Origin: Enhygromyxa salina
GTDB taxonomy: Bacteria; Myxococcota_A; Polyangia; Nannocystales; Nannocystaceae
Reading direction: 5' to 3'
Length of the DNA: 64,000 bases
NCBI RefSeq assembly: GCF_002994635.1
Contig: NZ_PVNL01000057.1
Coordinates: forward strand, 186,001-250,000
Shown here one piece after another: positions 1 to 8,737 of this stretch. The notes beneath the pieces were generated by a model, which was given only the letters and a program-made list of their open reading frames with translations, did no database searches and had not been told where the DNA came from. A program made the translations under genes and the position numbers. The stretch's first letter is position 1. Every line of letters starts with the position of its first letter.

Positions 1-597
1 CGCCACAACATCCCGATCGGCCCGTTCAAGGCGCTGCTGATGGCGTTCCGCATGGATCTGACCAAGCACCGCTACGCCTCGTTCGCCGAGCTGCGCCACT
101 ACTGCACGCACTCGGCCGAGCCTGTCGGGCAGCTCGTGCTGTACGTCCACGGCCACCGCCAGCCCGAGCTGCACCGGTTCTCCGACGAGGTCTGCACGGC
201 CTTGCAGATCGCCAACTTCCTGCAGGATCTCAGCGTCGATATCCCGCGCGGGCGCTGCTACATCCCGCAAGAGGATCTGATCCACTTTGGGGTGACCTGG
301 GATCAGCTGCAGGCCGGCCGCCACACCACCGAGTTCAAGGAGCTCATGCGCTTCTCGTGCGCGCGGGTCCGGACCATGTTCTTGCGTGGCCGCCCCGTGA
401 TCCGCAAGGTCTCGCCGGGCCTGTCGCTCGAGCTCGAGGCCACCTGGCGCGGCGGCATGAAGATCCTCGACCTGATCGAGGCCCGCGACTTCGAGGTCCT
501 CGACTACCGTCCCACGCTCGACAAGCGCGACGTCGTCGACATCGCCGGCCGCTCGCTGTTCACGTTTGGCCGGCGGTTCGTGCGGGGCGAGGTCTAG
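1..597 (+). CDS. hpnC: HpnC, hydroxysqualene synthase (5' truncated by window edge)
   Basis: Last 198 residues of a squalene/phytoene synthase family enzyme; the reading frame is open from base 1, so the start lies outside the window. In the bacterial three-step squalene route HpnC turns presqualene diphosphate into hydroxysqualene. The second aspartate-rich, Mg-diphosphate binding motif is visible as NFLQDLSVDIPRGR at fragment residues 72-85. The stop at 595-597 lies two bases before the hpnD start, so the pair is one transcription unit; hpnE follows 2.4 kb downstream. HpnC rather than HpnD is inferred from the motif form and from the clear HpnD that follows. Confidence 0.9.
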   Translation, partial: RHNIPIGPFKALLMAFRMDLTKHRYASFAELRHYCTHSAEPVGQLVLYVHGHRQPELHRFSDEVCTALQIANFLQDLSVDIPRGRCYIPQEDLIHFGVTWDQLQAGRHTTEFKELMRFSCARVRTMFLRGRPVIRKVSPGLSLELEATWRGGMKILDLIEARDFEVLDYRPTLDKRDVVDIAGRSLFTFGRRFVRGEV

Positions 598-599
598 GC

Positions 600-1538
600 A
601 TGGCGCTCCCGCTCGACGTGCAGGCGCTGGTCGAGCGCGCCCAGTCGTTGATGCGCCGGGTGACCGCGCGATCGTCCTCGAACTTCAAGTTTGCGTTCTT
701 GTTCTTGAGCCCCGCGCAGCGCGACGCGCTGACCCAGGTCTATCAATTTTGCCGGGTCGTCGACGACATCGTCGACGAGCGCCCGCCGGGGGCCGAGGGG
801 CGCGCGCAGGCCGAGGCCGAGCTGGCCGCGTGGAGCCAGGAGGTCGCCCATATCTATGAGCGCTCGGGTCCGATCCGGACCGATCTCGGCCAGGCCCTGG
901 CCGGGACGATCGAGCACTTCGCCCTGCCCCGCTACGCGTTCGACGAGATCATCGCCGGCTGCGCGATGGATCTCGACATCACGACCTACCCCGATCTCGA
1001 GAGCCTCGAGCTGTACTGCTATCGCGTGGCCTCGTGCGTGGGGATCTTGTGCATCGGGATCTTCGGGGATCAGTCCGAGCTCGCGCAGCGCTACGCCAAG
1101 CACCTCGGGCTGGCCCTGCAGTACACCAACATCTTGCGGGACGTCGGTGAGGACGCCGCGCGCGGCCGGGTGTACCTGCCGATCGATCTGCTCACCCGCC
1201 ACGGCCTGAGCGAAGAAGACGCGCTGCGCTGCACCTACGATCGTCGGTTCCTGGCGATGGCCCAGGAATTCCACGACATCGCCGAGTCCGAGTACCAAAA
1301 GGCGTGGGCCGAGCTGCCCAACATGCCCAACCTGCGCCCGCTGTTGCCCGCCGAGATCATGGGCCGCACCTACCACCAGCTGCTGGCCGAGCTGCGGTCC
1401 CGCCGGTTCGACGTGTTCACCCACCGGGCCGCCCTGCGCCGCCGAGACAAGCTCAAGGTCGCCGCGATCTCGCTCGCGTTGACCAGTCTCCCACTCGAGC
1501 TCCCGGGCGCGCGCGCGGTCCGATCCGTGCTGGCTTGA
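600..1538 (+). CDS. hpnD: HpnD, presqualene diphosphate synthase
   Basis: A 312-residue trans-isoprenyl diphosphate synthase, normal length for the family. It condenses two farnesyl diphosphates to presqualene diphosphate. Both aspartate-rich motifs are intact: DDIVDE at residues 55-60 and NILRDVGEDAARGR at 177-190. The ATG at 600 was chosen because it follows the hpnC stop with a two-base gap and gives the usual N-terminus; the same frame stays open further upstream, overlapping hpnC, but that part is not conserved in character. Product passes to HpnC and then HpnE. Squalene would feed hopanoid or, in sterol-making myxobacteria, sterol synthesis; no cyclase gene is in the window. Confidence 0.92.
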   Translation: MALPLDVQALVERAQSLMRRVTARSSSNFKFAFLFLSPAQRDALTQVYQFCRVVDDIVDERPPGAEGRAQAEAELAAWSQEVAHIYERSGPIRTDLGQALAGTIEHFALPRYAFDEIIAGCAMDLDITTYPDLESLELYCYRVASCVGILCIGIFGDQSELAQRYAKHLGLALQYTNILRDVGEDAARGRVYLPIDLLTRHGLSEEDALRCTYDRRFLAMAQEFHDIAESEYQKAWAELPNMPNLRPLLPAEIMGRTYHQLLAELRSRRFDVFTHRAALRRRDKLKVAAISLALTSLPLELPGARAVRSVLA

Positions 1539-1580
1539 TCCGGCCCGACCAGGTCACCGCCGCTCTGATACAGTACCCGC

Positions 1581-2900
1581 GTGAGCCCACGCCCCTGCTC
1601 TCGCTCGCTCGTCGTCGCGGGCATGTTGTCTGCGCTCGGCGGTCTCTCGTGCTTTGACGGCGTCGGCACGGTCGGCGCGGTCTGTGAGGTCGACCAGCAG
1701 TGCGGGCTCGATCAGTCCTGCGACAACTCGGTGTGTGGCGTGTGCGGTGACGGCACGATCCAGCCAGGTGAGCTGTGCTTCGGCGCCTCGTCCGAAGAGA
1801 ACGTGTTCGGCGAGGTCACCGACCTGCTGGCCTTCGATCCCGAGGGCGACGGGTTCCCGCTGCTGATCGCCACCGTCAACAGCAACTGCGCCAACCCACC
1901 GATGACGGGCCCCCCGACCGCGCAAGGCGACTCGTGCTGGGACGTCTTCGCGCTGGTCGCCGACGACGACAACTTCGAGGCGATCAACGGCCTCGATCCC
2001 GAGAACAAGCGCGACGGACGGGTCCCGCAGGCCAGCTCGGGCAACTTCGACGGCTCGGGGACCAGCGACATCGCGCTGGCGGTGTTCCCCAACGACCCTC
2101 TGGTCGACCCCTCGCAGCTGGTCATCGCCTACAACTTTGGCGTCGACCCCGTCGCGATGATCGAAGAGATCGACATCAGCCTGCAGGTGCGCTCGATCCA
2201 CGCCGCCGACATGAACGGCGACGGGCTCGACGATCTGCTGGTTGGCGGCCAGCTGTCGAGCTCGCTCGCGCTCTACATCGCCCAGCCTGGGGTCGGCTTC
2301 GAGGCCGAGCGGCTGCTGGTCACGCTGCCGGCCCCGCGCCCGGCCCCACCCGTCGACATGGACAACGACGGCGATCTCGACGTGGTCCTGATCTCGGAGC
2401 TCGAGCCGAGCGTCCGGGTCGAGCTCAACAACGGCGCTGGCATGCTCACGCCCCAGCCGCGCCTGATGATCGAGTCTCCGCTCGTGCCCCGGGACGTCGC
2501 CACCGCCGACTTCGACCGCGACGGCAACGTCGACGTGGTCGTGTTCATCTCGGCGCCGTTCAACCAGACCGAGATCCTGTCCGAGGTCCGCGTCTACCGG
2601 GGCCTGGGTGACGGCAGCTTGGAGCTCCAGGCGACCTTGCCCGGCGGCGAGCTGCCGATCTCGGGCGTGGCCGCCGACGTCAACTTCGACGGCTGGCCCG
2701 ACATCGTCGTCGCCGACATCCAGGAGGACAAGCTCCCCGTCCACATCAACCGCGCAGGCAGCTTCCCCGACTTCGTGACGATCGACGTGGCCGCGGCTCC
2801 GCGCGCGCTGATGTTCGAGGACTTCAACCTCGACGATGTCCCTGATCTGGTGATCGGCAACGCCAACGGCGTGGTCGCGGTCGTGCCCTCGGAGAACTGA
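1581..2900 (+). CDS. FG-GAP/VCBS-repeat lipoprotein
   Basis: 439 residues from GTG. The N-terminus is a lipoprotein signal ending in a lipobox, Gly-Leu-Ser-Cys, at Cys24. A cysteine-rich segment follows at about residues 35-65 (CEVDQQCGLDQSC..CGVCGDG), then at least five FG-GAP/VCBS-type calcium-binding repeats with the Asp-x-Asp-x-Asp-Gly-x-x-Asp pattern, e.g. DMNGDGLDD, DMDNDGDLD, DFDRDGNVD, DVNFDGWPD, DFNLDDVPD. Such repeats fold into beta-propellers used for adhesion or extracellular binding. The protein is expected at the cell surface or periplasmic face. It sits between hpnD and hpnE but has no evident link to squalene synthesis. Substrate unknown. Confidence 0.75.
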   Translation: MSPRPCSRSLVVAGMLSALGGLSCFDGVGTVGAVCEVDQQCGLDQSCDNSVCGVCGDGTIQPGELCFGASSEENVFGEVTDLLAFDPEGDGFPLLIATVNSNCANPPMTGPPTAQGDSCWDVFALVADDDNFEAINGLDPENKRDGRVPQASSGNFDGSGTSDIALAVFPNDPLVDPSQLVIAYNFGVDPVAMIEEIDISLQVRSIHAADMNGDGLDDLLVGGQLSSSLALYIAQPGVGFEAERLLVTLPAPRPAPPVDMDNDGDLDVVLISELEPSVRVELNNGAGMLTPQPRLMIESPLVPRDVATADFDRDGNVDVVVFISAPFNQTEILSEVRVYRGLGDGSLELQATLPGGELPISGVAADVNFDGWPDIVVADIQEDKLPVHINRAGSFPDFVTIDVAAAPRALMFEDFNLDDVPDLVIGNANGVVAVVPSEN

Positions 2901-2905
2901 GCCCC

Positions 2906-3865
2906 ATGAAGACGCCGACGCCGACGACTCCTCCGATCCGCGCGCTCACGGCCGCGGCCGTCACGCTCGCGCTCGCGCTCGCGCCGATCGGTGGCCTGCG
3001 CGTGGCTCATGCGGCGCCAGCCAACGACGACGATGCCGACGCCGACGCCGACGACGACGACGACGACGACCAGGCCATGAGCGAGGCCAAGCAGCTGTTC
3101 GACGCTGGCGTCACCCGCTACTCCGCCGCCCAGTACGGCGAGGCTGTCGGGCTCTGGCTCGAGGCCTACGACCTGATCCCGCCGAGCTTCGAGAACCGCC
3201 TGATCAAGGCCGAGCTGATCTACAACGTCGCGCGGGCCCAGCAAAAATGGTTCGAGATCGACAAGGACGTGCAGCACCTGCGGCAGTCTCGGGAGATCCT
3301 GGGCCGCTACCTGGGCGAGGTCGACGATCTCTACGGTGAGCAAGCGGCGATCGAGCGCGAGAAGATCGAAGAACAGATCGCCGAGGTCGACGAGCAGATC
3401 GCCGACTGGGAGGCCGAGCAGGCCCGCCGTGAAGCCGAGCTGGCCGAGCGCATGCGGCCCAAATTCGACGAGGACGCGGACACCCGCGAGGCCAAGCGCA
3501 ACAAGGCCATGCTCGGCGCGGGCGCGGGGCTGAGCGCGCTCGGCTTCGGAGGGATCGGCCTGCTGGTCACGGGGATCGTGCTCGCGGGTGGCGCCCAGGC
3601 GCAGACCGGCGGTCTCCCGCTCGAGGCTGACATTCCCGCGCGCGAGGCCGCGATCACCCGGGGCGAGTCGGGCAACGCGTTGATGGTCACGGGCACCCTC
3701 GTCGCGGGGGTGTTCCTGGCGGCCGGGATCCCGTTGCTCGCGGTTGGGGTGGCCTCGGAGAAGAAGCGCAAGGCACGGCGCGCCGAGGCCGGGGTCGACG
3801 TCGCGCAGCTCGGGCCCGCGTGGATCCCTGGTGGTGCCGGGCTGTCGATCGGTGGGCGGTTCTAG
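2906..3865 (+). CDS. TPR-like envelope protein with two C-terminal TM helices
   Basis: 319 residues; ATG five bases after the preceding stop, with GGAG at 2891-2894 as a possible ribosome site. Signal peptide (hydrophobic stretch about 14-33, Ala-His-Ala before Ala-Pro), an Asp-rich linker at about 37-53, an alpha-helical TPR-like region (MSEAKQLFDAGVTRYSAAQY onward), and a charged coiled-coil-like segment around residues 140-190. Two hydrophobic helices about 35 residues apart follow, then a basic stretch, and the C-terminus GPAWIPGGAGLSIGGRF. The tandem genes at 19279-21301 and the gene at 37260 share this architecture and C-terminal pattern. Function unknown; inner-membrane anchoring is inferred. 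Confidence 0.65.
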   Translation: MKTPTPTTPPIRALTAAAVTLALALAPIGGLRVAHAAPANDDDADADADDDDDDDQAMSEAKQLFDAGVTRYSAAQYGEAVGLWLEAYDLIPPSFENRLIKAELIYNVARAQQKWFEIDKDVQHLRQSREILGRYLGEVDDLYGEQAAIEREKIEEQIAEVDEQIADWEAEQARREAELAERMRPKFDEDADTREAKRNKAMLGAGAGLSALGFGGIGLLVTGIVLAGGAQAQTGGLPLEADIPAREAAITRGESGNALMVTGTLVAGVFLAAGIPLLAVGVASEKKRKARRAEAGVDVAQLGPAWIPGGAGLSIGGRF

Positions 3866-3992
3866 ATCGTTCGCAAACCACGGCCTCGCAGAGACGTGGA
3901 TCACGTCATGGGCGTGGGCCCGTCCATCCCTGTGATCTGGGCCATCGTGGATGGGCGCCAAGCGGCGGCCTCGGCAGTACGCTGCGGCGAGC

Positions 3993-5348
3993 ATGGGCGG
4001 GGGATCACGCACGATCGTCGTTGGTGGGGGCTTCGCCGGGTTGGCGGCGGCCGTGCGGCTGGTCGCGGCTGGCCGCGAGGTGCTCGTGGTCGAGGCTGCC
4101 AAGCACGGCGGCGGTCGGTCGCGGTCGTTTCACGACAAGGTGACAGGCCGCGAGATCGACAACGGCCAGCACCTGATGATGGGCTGCTACTGGGAGACGC
4201 TGTCGTTCATGCGCGCGATCGGGGTGCCCGACGACGCGCTCGAGGTGCAGTCCAACCTCGCGATGACCATGCTCAAGCCTGGCGGGGCCCGGGTCGAGCT
4301 GACGTGCCCGCCCTTGCCTGCCCCGCTGCACCTCGCCGGTGGACTGATCGGCATGCGGGGGATCGGGATGCTGCACCGCGCGGCGGCGCTTCGGGCCGGG
4401 CTGTTGCTGCGCGGTGAGATCGCCCGACCCGACGACAACGAGACCTGCGACGCGTGGCTGCGGCGGCTCGGGCAGACGCCGCCGATCCGGGCCGCGTTCT
4501 GGGAGCCGCTGATCTGGGCGGTGCTCAACGACGATCCGCTGGTCGCCTCGGCGGCGATGCTGATCGCCGTGCTCGAGCGGGCGTTCATGGGCTCGCGCGC
4601 GGCGTCGAGCCTGGTCGTGCCGCGGCTGCCGCTGTCGTCCGTGTATGTCCAGCGCGCGGTCGACTACATCGAGGCGCGCGGCGGCGAGGTCCGGTTCGCC
4701 AGCCCCGCTCGCAAGCTCGAGCTCGACGCGGACGGCCGCGTCGCCGGGCTGACCCTCAAGTCTGGCGAGACCGTGGCGACCGAACAGATCGTGACCGCGG
4801 TGCCGCCCCAGGTGTTGCTCGAGCTGCTGCCCGAGGCCGCCCGCGAGCACCTGGTGTTTCGCGACGTCGCGCGACTCGAGGCCTCACCGATCGTCAACCT
4901 GTGGGTGACCCTCGACGAGCCGCTGCTGGACCGGCCGTTCGTGGGCTTGATCGCGAGTCCGCTGCACTGGCTGTGGGATCGCGACCGCATCGAAGCCGGC
5001 ACCAGCGGGCGCCCGACCGCGGGAGACAGCCTGTTGTCGGTCACGATCTCGGGCGCGCGTGGGTTCGTCGATGATCAACCCGAGGCCCTGCGCGAGCTGT
5101 TCCTCGGCGAGATCGCCCGATTTTTTCCGCGCGCGCGGCCACAGATCCGCGGGTTTCGTGTGGTCAAAGAGAAGCGCGCGACGATCAGTCACGCGGTCGG
5201 GACCTATCGCCGTCGCCCCGAGACGCAGTCGCCGATCCCAGGTCTGCTGCTCGCGGGCGACTGGGTCCGCACCGGGCTGCCCGCGACGATCGAGAGCGCC
5301 GTGCAGAGCGGCCACGATGCGGCGGCGCGCGTGCTCAGCGGTCGCTAG
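3993..5348 (+). CDS. hpnE: HpnE, hydroxysqualene dehydroxylase
   Basis: 451-residue FAD-dependent amine oxidase/phytoene desaturase-fold enzyme that reduces hydroxysqualene to squalene, the last step after HpnD and HpnC. The N-terminal dinucleotide-binding motif is VVGGGFAGLAAA, ending in an acidic residue after VLVVEA. The C-terminal FAD motif is LLLAGDWVRTGLPATIESAV. ATG at 3993 puts the Rossmann strand a few residues from the start; the frame also has an ATG at 3951, which would add 14 uncharacteristic residues. It lies 2.4 kb from hpnCD because the two preceding genes intervene. Length and motifs look intact. Confidence 0.88.
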   Translation: MGGGSRTIVVGGGFAGLAAAVRLVAAGREVLVVEAAKHGGGRSRSFHDKVTGREIDNGQHLMMGCYWETLSFMRAIGVPDDALEVQSNLAMTMLKPGGARVELTCPPLPAPLHLAGGLIGMRGIGMLHRAAALRAGLLLRGEIARPDDNETCDAWLRRLGQTPPIRAAFWEPLIWAVLNDDPLVASAAMLIAVLERAFMGSRAASSLVVPRLPLSSVYVQRAVDYIEARGGEVRFASPARKLELDADGRVAGLTLKSGETVATEQIVTAVPPQVLLELLPEAAREHLVFRDVARLEASPIVNLWVTLDEPLLDRPFVGLIASPLHWLWDRDRIEAGTSGRPTAGDSLLSVTISGARGFVDDQPEALRELFLGEIARFFPRARPQIRGFRVVKEKRATISHAVGTYRRRPETQSPIPGLLLAGDWVRTGLPATIESAVQSGHDAAARVLSGR

Positions 5349-5423
5349 CAAGAGCCTTCGCGAGCGAGTGCGAATCCGGACGAGCGGGCCAAATCCGGCT
5401 CGGTACCGGCTATCCTCCACGCG

Positions 5424-6320
5424 ATGGCTCGGACGCTTCCTCTCGCCTCGTGCCCGGCGCTGCTGATCGCGGTGGCGTCGTGCCTGCTGATCGGCTGCGG
5501 GCGATCGACGCCAGACCCGGCCGAGGGCACCCCGCGACCGATCGACGATCCCGCCGAGATCGCGGAGCTGGAGGCCGCCGCGCGCGCCAAGCCCAAGCCG
5601 AAGCCCAAGTGGAAGCGGGCCCCGCCGCCGATGCCCGAGACCTTCGCCGCGTTCGAGCGGCCGGACCTCGGCCGGCTCGACGGCGGGTGGCTGGTCGAGA
5701 GCGAGATCCCCGGCCAGCGGGTCCTGTGGCTGGTCGAGGAGGCCGGGACCAAGCTCGTCGAGGTTGACCATCGCGGCCGCGAGCGCGTGTTTGGGCTGTC
5801 GTTGTCCTCGCCCTGCGCGCTGCGACTGACCGATGAGCGCGGCCAGACGCGGACCCGGGTGATCGCGATGCGAGATCAGCAGGGTCAGCCCCAGCTCGTC
5901 ACCCCCCAGCCCGGCGCGACCGCGATCGTCGGCCAGGACGGCTCCATGCTCGCCTGTGTCGGCCACCGGACCTACCAGATCGCCGCCGATGGCCGCTGTC
6001 GCTACACGACCGAGATGCTGGGCTCCTGGACCGAGCCCGCCACACCGAGCGAGGCGTGCGAGCTCACCAAGGACGACGAGGGCGGCGTGTTGGTGATCGC
6101 CGAGCAGCGCCTGCGCGAGCAGGACGGGCTGTGGATCGCCCAGGGCCTCGACCTCGCCCGCGCGACCCGGGTCGCCAGCCGCCAAGCTGGGCTCGCCGCC
6201 CTCGCTGAGCCAGCGCCGGAGCCGGAGCCCGAACCCGAGCCCGAGCCCGAACCCGAACCCGAACCCGACGCTGACCGGAAGCCCGAGCTCGAGCAGCCGC
6301 CCAGCGCCCCGACCCCATGA
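5424..6320 (+). CDS. Lipoprotein with Glu-Pro repeat tail
   Basis: 298 residues from ATG. The signal sequence ends with a lipobox Leu-Ile-Gly-Cys at Cys25. A Lys-Pro repeat follows at about residues 55-63 (KPKPKPKWK), then a roughly 190-residue beta-rich domain I do not recognise. A C-terminal run of alternating Glu-Pro, about residues 255-280, is typical of periplasm-spanning spacers. Convergent with anmK; stops are 10 bases apart. No enzymatic motif seen. Probably lineage-specific. Confidence 0.6.
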   Translation: MARTLPLASCPALLIAVASCLLIGCGRSTPDPAEGTPRPIDDPAEIAELEAAARAKPKPKPKWKRAPPPMPETFAAFERPDLGRLDGGWLVESEIPGQRVLWLVEEAGTKLVEVDHRGRERVFGLSLSSPCALRLTDERGQTRTRVIAMRDQQGQPQLVTPQPGATAIVGQDGSMLACVGHRTYQIAADGRCRYTTEMLGSWTEPATPSEACELTKDDEGGVLVIAEQRLREQDGLWIAQGLDLARATRVASRQAGLAALAEPAPEPEPEPEPEPEPEPEPDADRKPELEQPPSAPTP

Positions 6321-6330
6321 CCAGCCTGAT

Positions 6331-7461
6331 CTAGGGCTTCCGGGGGTACGCGATGTGCCCGAGCACGCATGCCTCGCGCGCCCCGGTGACCCGCGGGAGC
6401 GAGCTCGGGAGCCCCGCGACCGTGCGAGCGGCGATCAGCGCGATCGCGGCGCTCTCGTGGCAGCTGGCCGCGAACACACCGCTGCGCGGGCGCTCGACCG
6501 GGAGCGCCAGCGACTCTTGCGTCAGCCGCAGCAAGGTCGGGTTCTTGGCGCCGCCGCCCGTCAACAGCAGATCCCGGACCCCGTCGAGTTCGGCCGCGGC
6601 CCGCGAGATCGCGCGCGCGGTCACGGCCAACACCGAGGTCAGCAGGTCGCGGTCGGGCACCTTCGAGAACCGCTCGTGGAGGCGGGTCGCGTACGCACGA
6701 CCAAAGTCCTCGCGGCCGGTCGAGCGCGGCGGCGGCTTCTGAAAGAACGCGTGGGCGAGCACGTAGTCGACGATGTTCTCGTCGACCTTCCCGCCGCGGC
6801 TGAGCACGCCGTCACGATCATAGTCGAGGTCGCCCGAGCTCAGGCGATTCGCCAGGCAGTCCGAGATCATCATGCCGGGCCCGATGTCGTAGCCGACCAC
6901 GTCATCGAGCGCCGCGGTCACGTGAGTGATGTTGGCGATCCCGCCCACGTTGACGACCAGGCGGCCGGCGTGCTCGGCCGCGGTGAAGAACCAGTGCGCG
7001 AACGGGACGATCGGCGCCCCCTCTCCGCCATGAAACATGTCAGCTGCGCGCAGATCGGCGACGACCGGCTTGCCGAGCGCCTCGGCGAGCACCACCGAGC
7101 TGCCGATCTGAAGCGTGTTGGGGGTCGTGTGGCCGAGGCTCTGGGTCGCCGACGGCGGGCCGTGCCAGACCGTCTGCCCGTGCATCCCGACCACGCTGCA
7201 GCGCTGCCAACCGTCGAGCTTGCGGACCGCCTCGGCGGTCCGACGCGGCAGCTCGGCGTGCAGCTCCGACAGCCGCGCCAGCGACATCGAGGTCGGGTTG
7301 GTCAGCTCGGCCTGCAGCGCGGCGTCGAACGGCACGTGGGCGTGGCCGAGCAAGCGCGGCTCGTGCCGGTCGTGAACCGACGCGAGCTCGAGCAGGACCG
7401 CGTCGACGCCGTCCCCAGAGGTCCCGCTCATGGTCCCGACCGCGAGGATCGGCCCGTTCAC
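6331..7461 (-). CDS. anmK: Anhydro-N-acetylmuramic acid kinase
   Basis: 376 residues, usual AnmK length. The enzyme phosphorylates and hydrolyses 1,6-anhydro-MurNAc to MurNAc-6-phosphate in cytoplasmic peptidoglycan recycling. Family motifs are clear: GTMSGTSGDGVDAVLLE near the N-terminus (phosphate-binding loop), NVGGIANIT, DIGPGMMISD and LLTGGGAKNPTLL. The GTG start at 7461 overlaps the stop of the upstream phosphatase gene by four bases (GTGA), indicating translational coupling. The frame is open further upstream but codes only for Arg-rich shadow sequence there. The coupling partner suggests a joint role in sugar-phosphate or envelope metabolism. Confidence 0.92.
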   Translation of the reverse strand: MNGPILAVGTMSGTSGDGVDAVLLELASVHDRHEPRLLGHAHVPFDAALQAELTNPTSMSLARLSELHAELPRRTAEAVRKLDGWQRCSVVGMHGQTVWHGPPSATQSLGHTTPNTLQIGSSVVLAEALGKPVVADLRAADMFHGGEGAPIVPFAHWFFTAAEHAGRLVVNVGGIANITHVTAALDDVVGYDIGPGMMISDCLANRLSSGDLDYDRDGVLSRGGKVDENIVDYVLAHAFFQKPPPRSTGREDFGRAYATRLHERFSKVPDRDLLTSVLAVTARAISRAAAELDGVRDLLLTGGGAKNPTLLRLTQESLALPVERPRSGVFAASCHESAAIALIAARTVAGLPSSLPRVTGAREACVLGHIAYPRKP

Positions 7462-8018
7462 GCGGGCCCTCGCGCGCTCGCCTGGCGGTCGAGCAGGCGG
7501 GGGTTGTCGGCGCTGCGCAGCCGCAGCTCGAGCTCCTCGATCGCCCGCGCGCCGCCAACCGCCTGCAGCACCAGGTGCGCGGCGGATAGCGCCCCGGGGT
7601 GGGCGTCGGCGACCGCGACCCCCAGCCCGACGCGCTCGAATACCGGCGCGTCGTCGAGGCCGTCGCCCACGTGCAGCACGTGCTCGGGACGGACGCCGCC
7701 ATGACGCGCACAGATCTGCTCGAGCGCGGCGATCTTGTCGGTCACGCCCAGCCAGTCGGTCGCGCAGCCCAGGTGCTCGACTCGGCGGCGGGCCGACGCT
7801 GTCTTGTTGCGCGACAGCGGCACGACCGTCAGGCCGGCCCGGGCGATTCGTAGCAGCGCCTCCCCGTCGCGAACGCTGTAGCGCTGAACCCATCCGACGG
7901 GCTCGCCCGCCCACCAGGTGGTCGCGTCGGTCAGGGTCCCGTCGATGTCGAAGGTGAGCAGCTCGATCGAGGCCAGCCGCGCGCGCTGGTCCTCGCTCTT
8001 TGCTTGGGAGCTCGGCAT
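7458..8018 (-). CDS. KdsC-like HAD phosphatase
   Basis: 186 residues from ATG at 8018 (a GTG at 8057 would add 13 residues). Haloacid dehalogenase superfamily without a large cap domain, like KDO-8-phosphate phosphatase KdsC, which frees KDO for lipopolysaccharide. Motif I is TFDIDGTLTD with both catalytic Asp. The second motif region reads SRNKTASARRRVEHLG where KdsC normally has a Thr-Gly-Arg pattern, a notable deviation. Lys appears in GVTDKIAAL, and motif IV is HVGDGLDDAPVF followed by the KdsC-like VAVADAHPGA. The stop overlaps the anmK start. With anmK as partner, the substrate could be another sugar phosphate rather than KDO-8-P. Confidence 0.75.
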   Translation of the reverse strand: MPSSQAKSEDQRARLASIELLTFDIDGTLTDATTWWAGEPVGWVQRYSVRDGEALLRIARAGLTVVPLSRNKTASARRRVEHLGCATDWLGVTDKIAALEQICARHGGVRPEHVLHVGDGLDDAPVFERVGLGVAVADAHPGALSAAHLVLQAVGGARAIEELELRLRSADNPRLLDRQASARGPA

Positions 8019-8147
8019 GGGGGCGAGCTTAGCGGCAACGCGCGCGGTCTGGCGCACGTTGGTTCAGTCGCACGCCGCGACGTGGCGATGGCGCCCGACC
8101 AACACCAGCGGTGATGCAGCGCGAGCGGGGCTCGAGCTCGGGCCGGG

Positions 8148-8204
8148 TTGCGATTCTCCGCAAAAAGCGCACTATGAGCATGCGGTCAAAATCACTATCG
8201 TGAT
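8148..8204 (+). promoter_or_regulatory. Putative promoter and small palindrome upstream of receiver gene
   Basis: In the 218-bp divergent gap, TTGCGA (8148-8153) and CACTAT (8170-8175) are separated by 16 bases and could form -35/-10 boxes for the plus-strand relay genes. Just downstream, ATCAC-4-GTGAT (8191-8204) is a perfect short inverted repeat that could be an operator. Sequence resemblance only. Confidence 0.25.
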
Positions 8205-8236
8205 CACCGCAGTCGGAGCAGCTGCCGCCCCCCACC

Positions 8237-8737
8237 ATGAACACCGTCGATCCCACGCCGAATGACGGCCCTTCCCCGGGTGGGCGCCTGCTGATCGTCG
8301 ACGATGAAGCTGTCATTCGCTTCGTGCTTCGCTGCGAGCTCGAGCAGCGTGGGTACATCGTCACCGAGGTCGAGGACGGGCGCCGCGCGCTCGAGCAATT
8401 CTCGACCGACCCGAGCTGCTGGATCGGCGCCTTTGTCGACCTCCTGCTGCCCGACGCGCACGGTGACGAGCTCATCGATCAGCTGCTCGCGGTTCGGCCC
8501 GATCTGCCCGTAGTGTTGATGACGGGGGACTGTGACCCCAGCACCGAGCGCATGGCGAAGGAGCGGCAGCTAACGATCCTTCGCAAGCCGTTCCCGCTCG
8601 AGCGCCTGCGACCACTCTTGCAAGACATGCGGCGCCAGGCCCAGGCCAGCGCCGCCGCCAATCTGATCACCAACTCGGAGACCGACGCGGCCACCAGCGC
8701 CGACGCCAAGGCCGAGACGTGGGAACGTCCCTCGTGA
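8237..8737 (+). CDS. Single-domain response regulator
   Basis: 166 residues from ATG. The receiver domain spans about residues 14-130: acidic pocket in LLIVDDEAVIRF, phosphoacceptor Asp in GAFVDLLLPD, switch Thr in VLMTGD, and conserved Lys in ILRKPFPLERL. The roughly 35-residue C-terminal tail is Ala/Thr-rich with no DNA-binding domain, so it acts by protein contact, probably in phosphotransfer or by gating the kinase encoded next. Its TGA overlaps a GTG for the next gene (8734-8737), so the two are likely translationally coupled. Confidence 0.88.
   Translation: MNTVDPTPNDGPSPGGRLLIVDDEAVIRFVLRCELEQRGYIVTEVEDGRRALEQFSTDPSCWIGAFVDLLLPDAHGDELIDQLLAVRPDLPVVLMTGDCDPSTERMAKERQLTILRKPFPLERLRPLLQDMRRQAQASAAANLITNSETDAATSADAKAETWERPS

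Noticed and set aside
1554..2744. Minus-strand frame opposite the FG-GAP lipoprotein
   Set aside because: Shadow of the Asp-rich repeats; lacks a plausible start and domains.
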